NCBI RefSeq assembly: GCF_001680005.1
Contig: NC_033560.1
Coordinates: 58,501 to 122,500, forward strand
DNA from: Plasmodium coatneyi
Taxonomy: Eukaryota > Apicomplexa > Aconoidasida > Haemosporida > Plasmodiidae
Reading direction: 5' to 3'
DNA length: 64,000 nt
Of this stretch, positions 45,641-56,785 are shown in pieces; within the stretch, counting starts at the first letter, position 1; each line of letters opens with the position of its first letter. The notes beneath the pieces were generated by a model. It worked only from the letters and a program-made list of their open reading frames with translations, ran no database searches and was not told where the DNA came from. The position numbers were made by a program, and so were the translations under genes.

Positions 45641-48600
45641 ATTTCTCTTGTCATATCTGAAAGGCACAACATAACAAAATTTCGGCAGACCGCTTTAACC
45701 CCTTAATTTGTCCATATAAATGAAGAACCAAATTAAATACTTGTACATAAAAAGTAAACATATATATGAATTAGCTGTTCATATAATGTAAGTATATATT
45801 TGTATAATTTGCATATATTTGTATGTACTTTTTCCTAACGGTACAAATTCTTCGCAATAGCATGAAGACTCTCATGAAACAAGGGCAAAAAATTAAAACA
45901 ACCAATATTAGATATTTCAAGCCGAAAAAATAGCGAAGTCATTTAAATGACTCCTCAAATTAAAACGTTAGAATGGCAGGTACAGGTTGCATGTACTTCA
46001 AATTAAATCTACTTTCTTATGTTTATATTATAGAAACAAATTTATTATAACTAAAAAATTATGCGACTAGTTTATAAAGTCTAAACCAGACTAATAAATA
46101 AGATGCCCAGTAACGGTTTTTTTTTTTTTTTTTTTCTTTTTAAATTTAGAATTTTTTTTTTCGACCAAAGCCATATAAAAAAAAAAGGAACATTCTAACA
46201 ACAGTAATGCAACTTGCTCTAATTTGTTGACGAATTTAGCGCAAAAAAGGAATTTTCAAAATGGTTGTATAAAATTCATTTTTTTATTTAATTTTTTTTT
46301 TATAAATAATTTCTATAATACAATCATATACCCCCAATGCGCGGGATCTTTTGTAGAACATTTTAAAAGGGGCTGCCGCTGCTGCGAAGCGGAGTTTGGG
46401 CTTGCTTCCGCTTTCAAGCGTTCATGCGCATGTGTACATAATATATATATTATATTTACTACATAGATATATTTATTACATATTGGCGAAAAATATAATT
46501 GCCTCTTTCTCATTCTGAATAATCCCCGCTGAGGCCACTTTCTAGCCAAACTTTAATCATAAATATATAAAAAATTGTGTGTCCGGTAAGCAGAAAGGCA
46601 TTACTTACAGCAAAGGCATCCCTAACAATAAAACGTCCCACAAAAGCATTACACGTAAATGAGTAAGTGAAACAGCGAGTAAACTGTAATTCTCATTTAA
46701 TTTATATATAAACTTCTTCACATGTATGATGCATATGTCACATATTCATTTGGATATTTTTCTTGCTGATATCCCAACTTGTGTCCAGCGTGAATTTACT
46801 GAATGAACCATCAACCACATTGGCTATTTTGATAATTTTATTTTTACATTTTTTTCCTTTCATTTTTACTAGATTTGCTTTTTTTTTCATTTTTCTTGTC
46901 CCACCAAAAATTGAGAGGTCTGTAATTATAACTAAATTTTTGTCATCTATTTATTCTTATGTGTAATTAAATCTTTACACAAAATAAATTGGTGCAAAGA
47001 AATAGAAGACAGTTTTATTATTATAGTACTTTTTTACCCTTCCCCTTCCTTTCTCACAAAAGTAGTGTACATTCTAAAAAAAGGATTGGAAATAGCCTGT
47101 CTCGCTAGGCAAACTAGTCTACCGAGAAAAGGAATCTTCCCTCAACGGGAAGCAAAAGATATCCATTAACATTTTTACAAAAAGAAAAAAAAAAAAAAAC
47201 ATTTATTTTGTTATAAATATGGAATTAAATTTTACTGATCAATTGGTACAATAGTGGAAATTAAAAAAAAACTGTTTCCTAACGTTAGAGACCATCGATA
47301 AAAAGCCATTTTCAAATTTATTCCTATAATACGATATTCCTGGTAATCTTCACATAGATCCGCTTGTCGCACTAGTAGATCGGCGCGCAAAATGATTAAA
47401 GGTGTGAATTTTCTGTTCATTTATCTGCACGTATAAGTGCGTATGTTAAAGCGCATGCATATAGTTGCAACTATGAGAACAAATTTGTATTGCAATAAAA
47501 TTACAAGCTTCCCTTTTTCGGCGAAGTCCCCGTCTTTACAATATCCTACTATTTTACTATATACACTAAAAAAATGAATATATATATTTATATGCGAAAA
47601 ATGGTAAGTCCTTAGGAAACGAAATTATCCTTGAGTGCGAACACACGCATGTACACGCCGTTAGTTAGATCTCCTTCCCCGGAAAAATTGTTCTTTTATA
47701 CACATATATATTCCTTTTTATACCTACACATATACTGCTGCATTAGCATAACAAGGGAGCAACTGAAAATTCTACTTCCCACCAGGTGAGGTAAAACACT
47801 GTGCGAACAAATCGACATCACATAAAAGAAATAAAGTAAAAGCTATCCAATAAAGAACACAATTTAAATTTCGCAATTCTTAGTAAATTTAAATATTTAT
47901 AATTTCTTCTAATTTGTACTAAAATTTTAATCAACTCAATAGTTAAAGTGAACACGTATAGTAATAGCAACAGAACTAATGTTAGTAGCGAATTCCAATT
48001 TTTTGCCACAACCTGGCTCCCCAAGAAAATCGCGTAAAGAAAAAAATATATGTTAACAAGTTGCAGTACGGGCCAAATAAATGCATGATAATTATTTTAC
48101 TTTAAAAAATAGTAATTAGAAAAAATAATAATAATACAAAATGAAGCCGCTGTAAGTATACGTATATATATACAACTGAATGTGCACCATATAGCGTTCA
48201 CCATCATAATAGAACAATCCTGTTCTATAAAAAAAAAAAAAAAAGAATCATTCCGTGTCAACTCGAAAATAAGGGTACATTTAGCAACCCGTTAATGTAA
48301 GTACCCCAAAATAAATCCATTTATATGTTAAGAGAACATTTTTTCCTCTCTATTCATAGAGGGGACTCGTACGTTTCGGTATTTATAACATTTTCGCCAG
48401 CATTCATTCGCAAAAGTGCACATATATAAATGTATGTATGTGCGCACATTTATACGTATACCCCCCACCCTTAATGAACAAATAAACTAACCCTAACATC
48501 CTTCTTTAAAGGAGAACCACTTACCTTACCTCGCATCGTAAGAACATCAGAGGTACACAAATTTAATCATAATATTAGAAACATACCTTTGCACAAATCC

Positions 48601-48715
48601 GCTTCCAGTAATCCAAATGTGTTGACTTGATAAGAATATACACATCAAATTCTAATTGATCCTTCTCTCAATCTTGTTGTCCATATTGTGTAAAGAGTTA
48701 ACTTTCCTACAAACC
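45641..48715. other. 3.1-kb spacer with a GC-rich islet near 46370-46435
   Basis: No supported gene. The islet contains GCTGCTGCGAAGCGGA and a near-perfect inverted repeat, AAGCGGA against TCCGCTT, with a 13-nt loop. It shares the word GCTGCTGCG with the islet at 9660. Flanks are AT-rich with T-tracts. Confidence 0.55.
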
Positions 48716-49983
48716 ATGACGTTCAAATCGGGCGCAGCGTTCCTTTCTATTTTAACCCTCCTCAGGTAAAGAAAAAAAAAAACGGATTATCAGTTAATAC
48801 CTAAATGAATATATTATTTTTTTCATACTTTATAGAAAAATAAAAAAAAAAAGAACACACATATATATTCATACAAATGTGCGAAAGATATATTTTCTAA
48901 AAAGCTACAAAAAATGCTCTTCTAATTATTCTGTATAGCTTCCTTATACGATCCATTTCCTGCAACACGGAAAGTAGCCTTTTCAAGAAGCTTCTCAAAG
49001 TGACGCGTAAAGATTACAACCACGGGGTTACGCGTAAACCAATTTATGTCCAAGGGCGGCAAGAAGAGAAGAAGGTCGAAGAGGATGATTATACACAAAA
49101 TAACATTGACTTTTACGACGAATTGAGAAGCGATTTAAGGAACAATTTAAAAGAACTTTTGAAATATGAGAGCACAAAGAATAAAAACAGGGAGTATGCA
49201 ACTCAACGGAAGGAGGAAGCAGAAGAAGAGACAGAAGAAGAAGTAGAAGAGGAAGAAAAATGGAAGGATGAAAAAATGCTCAGGAGTCAGCTAAGAATGC
49301 GCCTCAAGTATGATTTAAAAAGCTTGCTAAGTAGGGGCAAAAAAAAAACAGAAACAAGGCAAATCAAATATCCACAAAAACACAGCTATGAATACCTAGA
49401 AATGAGGGATATAATAGAATCAGGAAAAAACGCTTATAAAATTGCGGAAGCGGGGCGCATACACCAACCACTAAAAAATAACTACGAAATTGTTAAAATA
49501 GAACAAACAGCGGAAGTGGAAAAAGAGGCGAAAAAGGCCAAGGCTCGCACTCAGCTAATAAATCCCTTCAACTTCGAGGACATAATCGCAAAGGAGTGGA
49601 AAGAGTTAGACGATATAGACAATAGAGCCTGGTCCCATATAACAAGCAGCTGCCAAATTGCATTAGAGTACGGATTACATTCCGACCCTAATAGATGTAG
49701 CAAGATAGACATATGGAAAAACAAGCATGAAGCATTTTCCCATATGCGCGATGTTAAGAATATAATAGATAAACGACGCCTGCACAATTTTGTGAGTCGC
49801 CTTCGAAAGCTAAAGGGGGATAAGAAATATGAAGAATCGTGGAAAGAGGAAAATGAAAAATGGGAAGTTATAAAATATCTTAAAAAAGAAAGTGACGAAA
49901 ATTGGAATAAAAATCTAAAGGAATCATGGGCACACTGGTTCCGCACAGAAATACCTAAAGCGAATTTTGATGTTATTATATAA
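48716..49983 (+). CDS. Secreted PHIST/RAD-like protein (Pv-fam-e type)
   Basis: Exons 48716-48765 (50 nt) and 48939-49983, 364 aa. The junction is phase 2: the split codon AG+C gives Ser. The spliced N-terminus is a clear signal peptide (MTFKSGAAFLSILTLLSFLI), likely cut after SISC. The unspliced frame would begin at 49000 and lack it. The middle is very charged, with a Glu-rich run and two similar blocks (LRSDLRNNLKELL and LRSQLRMRLKYDL). The C-terminal 130 residues are helical with spaced Trp (AKEWKELDD, DIWKNKHE, ESWKEENEKW, ESWAHW), resembling the PHIST/RAD group. No RxLxE is seen. The subfamily is uncertain; a Trp-rich protein is the alternative. Confidence 0.75.
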
Positions 49984-51173
49984 AAGCTTAGCTCTATACG
50001 CAACATAACCTAATAAATTGGTTCCTTCGTGGGGTGAATAGGGCTGACGATGCACAGGTAAGAGATACATTTTACGGGTGCGTGAAAATATGTTCCTTGG
50101 AAGTGTTGGAATTATTGCGGTTTGACCCCTCACCACCAAAAAAAAAATTATTCTTATATTATCCGCTTCTGATCTGTTGACACCCCGTACGAGAAATATA
50201 TTTTTTCTACCATTTCTTACTAATGGGTTAAAATAATCAAACAGACAAATAAAACATTCATCCTTGTGAACACAGACCTTTTTGCTTTTTGAAGAACATT
50301 TATTTGGTAACCACCTGCGCTGGTTGCAAATCTCGCAATGCAGAAAAAAAACGTTATAACAAAAAAGGGCTTCCGAATGAGCATATATAAATACATATAT
50401 ATATGTATGTGCCTATAATCATTACCTTCTTTTTATTTTCAGATCTATATTCGCGCTCAACATTTAAGCATAACTTCCCCTTTTCAACATTGCAGGCAGA
50501 TGACAAATAAATTTTTTATTTATTCACTATAAAATTGGGGGCACCCAATTTATGTATAATTTATTTCTCGATGTTCGTCGTCCCTTTTCATTATAGAAAC
50601 GATTCTCCTCTTCTTTTCCTTATCAAAAAAAAAATTATGATAAAAATGTTGTAGGGAAAGGCAAGAAAGCGGCTGCAATTTTGTGGTAGAACTAAGGGCG
50701 GAGAACCATAATATAATATACATTTGCATAATTAATGCCGCGTATTTTGTCGGGGCTAAGTCCAACAATTTAAAATAGAAAATATAGCGCATAAGGGAGC
50801 CACAATGCCACCCTAGAAAGCAGAAGTAATATTGGTTTTCTTCCTTTTTGCCATTCTACTTTAATTCATATTCACCTTGTTAATCCGAACATACTTTTCG
50901 GTGGTACACTCAGTACATTACTGTGTCACATGTATAAATATATAGGCAACTTATAAAAAGAACTGCGCTAAGAAATGATACCTTTTTTTTAAAAAAAAAA
51001 AAAAAGGAATATAAAATAATTAGAAAAGAAAGAAAATTATATATATAAAAGGTGCAAACGGTTTTTCTTGCCTATATATATAACCATAAAAACCGAAGAT
51101 TTATTATATCCTTTTATTTATATGTATTTTTTAATAAGCTTCATTTCGTTATTTGGCCATTTCGCCTTTTTCT

Positions 51174-51204
<31 letters not shown>

Positions 51205-51858
51205 CCTAATTCGATTATCTTATAAGTTCAATGGAATAAATGTTAACTACCAAATTGAACCTCGTGCATGCGATGACTAATCACTGAACCAGCGGTCATT
51301 CACAAATGCTCAATAGAAATAAGCTTGGTTCGAATTATAAATTCGCCCCCAAATGACCCCGTATATTGGAGCAACTGCTGAGATATTTTACATATTATAT
51401 TTAAGTGAAAATGAATTTTTTCCGTAATTCTGTATTCTTCGCTTGGCCATAAAAGTGCACTTGACTTGATTTATTTTATTGTGATGCGAGAAATAAAGAG
51501 AAACGCCCTTACATATAATTAACGCATATGTACTTTGTTATTATTATATATACGGCTGTGTGATTGTACATTTATACATATTCCTCATGGCCTCTTTTTG
51601 TGAGACAAAGCCAATTTGTGCCAAGTTGCCTTATACTCCTTCGACGCAGTCTAGTAGAAGGAAAAGTTGAAAATGCGGGGCCAAATTAAAAACTGCTACT
51701 ATTGCATTTAAAAAAGCGTTAATGGGACTACATAAGTTACATGCGCGACTTTATTTTTCCCTTTTAAATGAAGCATTGTTTTTTTTTGTAAAGTGGGTTT
51801 CGCTTGAAGGGGAGTAAATGAGTATACGCAAATAAGTGCGTTACTAATAAATAAATAA

Positions 51859-51905
<47 letters not shown>

Positions 51906-52226
51906 TATTTGTGTTATGCCCCCGCGTTGCCTTAGAGCATTATTGCCACGCCGCCCTTCAGCAGAGTTACCGCAATGTGCAATTATTTGTCTTATAATTC
52001 GTTTTTTCTTTTTTAGTAGTTTTTAATTTTTCCTCCTTTTCACATTTTTCTCATTATGCACTTATTTTTTTTTTTTTCTTCGTTTAACCACAAATAAGCG
52101 GCTTTTCCTTTTCGCCCATCAAAGAACGGGATATAGAAATGTGCAGTACATATAAAAAAAGGCGCGCATAAATCGTAGTGCTCTTTTTATTAAAAATTTG
52201 TAAGCTATATCTACCTAAAGTGACCA
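49984..52226. other. 2.2-kb spacer with homopolymer and AT microsatellites
   Basis: No supported gene. Holds a T-run of about 26 at 51177-51204, an AAAT/AT microsatellite at 51846-51902 and another T-tract at 52065-52078. Confidence 0.6.
51846..51902. repeat. (AAAT)n-(AT)n microsatellite
   Basis: Four to five AAAT units run into about twenty AT units. Length is likely to vary between isolates. Confidence 0.95.
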
Positions 52227-53745
52227 ATGGAAAAAATTATGGGGATAGCTAATGATGGACCCGAGTGTATAGTATTAGACGCCTTAATATCTGCAGTCAG
52301 CACAAAGCTAAGAAGTTCCAATCCAGCAGTAAACTTCAATGGGAACTTTTCGTACGTTCCAACTACTATTTCCGTATCTATTTTTCTCGTTTTCCTAAAT
52401 CATCTATATTCGGTAGGAGAGCGGGCAGCCTGAACTGTTCACATATGTGTGCACATATACACACGTGGGCACCTTTTTGCGGGTCTTCCTGACCTTTAAA
52501 CCGAATTGGCATATTTAAAATGTGACGTTAAACTCCACTAGGAAAAAGAAAAAAAATGCCCTGGGGAAATCAAAGTTTCCTTGTTCGAGCTACATGTAAT
52601 AAAATTTACCCCCTCTTCTTTCAAATTTTCAGTACTTAAGTAAGAATTCGAACAAACTTTCCATAACATGGAACAAAAAACAAGAGGATCAAGAAGAAGA
52701 TGATGATGATAGTGACGACGACAAAGATGGTGAGGAAGAACATTACAGCGACAGTGATAAGGAGGATTCCTCAACAGAACAGTTAGAGAAGGATAAAGAG
52801 AATGAAAAGCATATGGCAGAAGAAAGGGAGAAAATAAGAAAACTAATAATTGAAGCAGATAATCAAAAAAATGATGCAGTTGTGACAAATCTGGCGGACA
52901 TGTCGGAAGAAGAATTAGAAGAATGGAAAAACCAAGAATGGAAAAAATTTATGGGAAGTGTCGAAGAAGAATGGCAACTTTTAAATTTGTGGATAGAAGA
53001 ACAAAGACAAAACTGGATTGATAGTAAAGATAAAGAATTAGAAAACTGGATGAACAAAATGGAAAATAAATGGATGGACATAGACAATATAAATAAAGAA
53101 TACCAATACATATTTATAAAAAGTACCCTCAAAGAAGATGACCAAAGTAAAATAAAAGAACAGTTAAAAGATGAACTGAAGAATTTTATCCACCGCGATT
53201 GGAAAAAGTGGATACGAGATAATGAGTCCTACTTAAATACATGGCTAATGAAACAATGGATACAGTGGAAAAACAACAAAATACTTAAATTTCTCATGGC
53301 TGAATGGAAGCATGAAGAAGATGAATACTGGAATGATTGGGAAAAAACAGAAACGTGGAAATGGTTACATTTCACTAAGAGGAGAAAATGGCAAACATGG
53401 AAAAACAGAGTTACCAAAGAAAAACAAGAATGGGAGGAGTGGGTGAAAATTAAAGAACAACTAGTTATATACACTAAATATAAAAAATTGACCCAATGGA
53501 AGAATGCAAAAAAGCCTTCTATTAATCAGTGGGTAGAATCACTCGCTGACAAATGCATAAATGACTCCAGATGGGACACTTGGATTAATGAAAAATATAA
53601 TCAATTGGTGCTAGAACAGAATGTGGACGAAAAAGAAGAAATTAATGAAAAAATTAAAAATAGAACAAACCATAAAGCTTCCACATTTATATCCTTTAAA
53701 AATAAACTTCAATCCGTAAAGGAAGAAAAAGAAAATGTTCCTTAG
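52227..53745 (+). CDS. Tryptophan-rich antigen with acidic arm and charged C-terminal tail
   Basis: Exons 52227-52412 (62 codons) and 52633-53745 (370 codons plus stop), 432 aa, phase 0 (TCG, GTAGGA; acceptor AATTTTCAG). Exon 1 ends in a hydrophobic stretch (TTISVSIFLVFLNHLYS). Exon 2 starts upstream of the first in-frame ATG: it includes an acidic stretch (EDQEEDDDDSDDDKDGEEE) before the Trp-rich domain, which begins near EEWKNQEWKKFMG. The domain carries the same blocks as the other two Trp-rich genes (QWIQWKNNKI, WLHFTKRRKWQTWKNR). After the last block (WDTWINEKYN) comes an extra Lys/Glu/Asn tail of about 45 residues, absent from the other two. Confidence 0.92.
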
Positions 53746-55897
53746 TGTATAGACAAATTTAGCAAGAAGTTGTAAATAGGCTAATACTATTCCAAATTGT
53801 GCTCCTTACGAAGGGGTGGAAAATACCAAATAGATCTATACCTTTGCGTCATGCAAAATGCACCCATATGGTAAAAAAAAAAGGTATATACCAATTTGGT
53901 AGAAAATTTTCCAATCTGTAGAAACCAACAGAACAATGGGGGATAAAGGAACAAGGGTGTTTCACTTGCTACGTGCTGTACAGTACCAATCGTCAAAAAT
54001 AAGAAAAATTGGAGAATTATCTTTTCTAGAATGCTTACCGCATGTTCATGTAATACCCATTTTTCCGTGCCAGTTGGGATATAAGAATTATTTTCACCCC
54101 ATCTATTTTTAAAAGGGGGGGAGGGGGTAATAGCATTCTTTACACAGCCTAAATGTGCACACTAGTGTCCCGATGTCTGCTTGCTAAAGGAAAGAAGCCA
54201 TTTTGTAACATATCTCTCTACACAGTGGGAAACGTTGCACATTTGTATGGGTGCGCTGAGGCTGCCTGCCTTGACCAGTTCGCCCCTCCGACGTTATGGT
54301 GATGATTTTCCCTTTTAGTCAACGTCGGCCAAGCAGAAACGCTTCAAACAATGGCTTCCTTTTTCGGTGCATCGTGTGATAGCGATAATTTATGTAGATT
54401 AGCTTTTCAGCAGTGTTCCCTTCCCCTTGTTTCGCTTAATTAGGCTTTACAAAATATATATGTAAATTTTTTTTTCGTAATAAATTTGTATATTTTTATT
54501 GTCCCACATAATTTAAGGGGTAAAAATATATGATTTTATTTTGCCTACAGTTTTTCCACCTACTTGCTTCCGATCTTTTTTATGATTTTTTTTTTTTCTT
54601 CATGTTCAACCTTCAGTCAATCCTAAATGCATCACATTTGTGCCATTCGACTGAGACATCGAAAGCGCATTTTTGAGTTGCAAAAATAAAACCATCTAAA
54701 AATGACAATTTAACTATGAAATAACCTTTTCCATCACTTAAGGATGATGTTTTAGGTCAGCCAGAATGGAGGGCAATGAGTCCCAACCTTACGCGTAGTA
54801 AAATGAAGCCGCGAGAATGTTGTCGACCTCCAACGGTTCTCAAGCGCGGTCCGATTTGCTAGTAATCTTCCTACAATGCACCATTTTGTTGAGAAAAAAA
54901 AAATAATAATAATAATATCTAAATTTCCCCATTAAAATGTTTGATGCGCTTACACACTTTTTTAAAGTGTAATATCGGAAGGTATGTTTTTCCCTACAAT
55001 AAATTAAAAAAACTTCCACCTTTTTTTTGTAATGGCTAACCCATTCTGCTCGTTTAATATTGCTTAAAAAAAAAAAAAACGTATATCATATCATAACGTG
55101 TAAAAAAGCGGGGATGTGCCCATTTTCGGGCACTCCTCATCCGCGTGGAAAATATATCAGAACAGGCCTTCGATATTTCACATAGCAGCTATTGAAGTAC
55201 CCATTTGGGATACATTAATAAAACTGCTTAACATTCCCATAGATAGCAGCTATGATTAAATTTTTTCTCTACATAATAGCCCCACGTTGGGGCAAAAGTT
55301 CAAACGCTCCTAATATTGCGGAAGAAAAGGCAGCATCAAAACATCTTTTTACAATAATAACTTTGAATTAATAAAAAAAAAAAAAAAGGCTTATTGCAAT
55401 ATTGCCAAAATGTTTATCGTCATTTTAACACAATTAAATTTGCTTTGGCGGAATTTGAAACATATATATGTATGAATACACCTAAATATATACATACATA
55501 TATACGTAAATATGTGCATGTGTGTGTAAGTGTATGTGGATAATAAATTCGTAGATATAATATACCTTTAATGCACTAAACCTTAATAAAAAGAAGCATA
55601 AATAAATATACTGCTTATGAATAACGGAATGTACACTTCAATAATTAAGGCTATACATGGTATAAAGAAAAAAATAAACAATGGGAACAGTGTATTTTGT
55701 TAGCAGCACCGCAGCGCAAGAGGAGTAATGGAGATAAAAATAATTGTGTTAAAAGAGTGGCGACTATTCGCCCTTGTTCTGTTACATTTCCCCCGCGCTA
55801 TCTTTGCTGATCCAAGTGTTCTGGACTCCCAAAGGGGAAATTTAAAGAAATATACACTATTTTCATCAAAGGCGCTTCTATCATGCAAAGGCTTTTA
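53746..55897. other. 2.2-kb spacer with GC-richer patches
   Basis: No gene supported. Two patches, 54240-54375 and 54770-54870, are clearly richer in GC than surrounding DNA, but frames there are short and no splice structure fits. Confidence 0.5.
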
Positions 55898-56785
55898 TCA
55901 GTCCAGTGACTCAATAAGCAAATTCTTTTTTTTTAAATTGTTAAAGTTCCACTTGTCAAAAATTAATCCACTAAGTATACTTTGTTCCTTCTGAAAGAGC
56001 TTGGAAATGCCTTTCACGGCTAGGTCCGCTATGGCACGTAATGTTATTATGGTTAACAAAGTACCCAAGGTGAAGGTAGCCGTTTTATATTTTTTCTTTT
56101 TTCTTCTAATGATACTTAGTTCGTTATCTTTCTCGTAAATTTCTCTCAAAAGCATTATGTTGCGGGAGTCGTTCATATCGTCCTTATGGCTGACGCTCGT
56201 TAGGAAATCATCTGAAGGTTAAAAAAAGGGTGCGTAAACATTTGTACATATACAAATTGGCATTGTAGTATAAAGGCGGAAATACAAAATGAAACAAATT
56301 AAGAAGCATACTGTATATAATACACAGATACGACACGCACAGTGATAGTTTTTCACGAACAGAATTTTCACAAATAGGAATGGTTAATTTTTGCGGCAGA
56401 GTGCAATGAAAATGTAAACATAAACAAACTTAACCGCGTGGTATACATAACGAAATGAATGTAAAACAATGTGAACGTACAAATTACTCCAAATTTATAG
56501 CTACATGTCGCGCATACATATGACATGCCCATATATATAGACTTGTGGTGCCCATTAGCGCCAGGATTATTATTCATTATTCTTACCTTTATCTTTTTTG
56601 TTATCCTTATCCTTCTTTTTTTCATTGAGATCTTCATTCTTTTTGGGAGTTCCTTTTCCTGCAGTAAATCTAGATTTCCATATATCCTTCTTTTTATTAG
56701 TAATGTTATCTCCCTTTATCACATCGCCAAAGGTTATCAGGAGGAAAAGGTTAATGACAAGTAAAATCGGTAATTTATGCTTCAT
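55898..56785 (-). CDS. Small secreted membrane protein, two exons, unknown function
   Basis: Minus-strand exons 56587-56785 (66 codons plus one base) and 55898-56211, 170 aa. The junction is phase 1: G+AT gives Asp. The N-terminus is a textbook signal peptide (MKHKLPILLVINLFLLITFG), followed by a Lys/Asp-rich stretch (KKNEDLNEKKKDKDNKKD). The second exon has a TM segment (TATFTLGTLLTIITLRAIAD) after a basic cluster RRKKKKYK, then about 35 residues. Signal, charged spacer and one TM resemble early transcribed membrane proteins (ETRAMPs), but those are usually single-exon, so this is only an architectural likeness. No PEXEL is visible. Confidence 0.75.

Noticed and set aside
47818..48024. 68-codon minus-strand frame with a Leu-rich hydrophobic segment
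   Set aside because: Hydrophobic frames of this size are common by chance in AT-rich DNA; no second exon or family motif fits.
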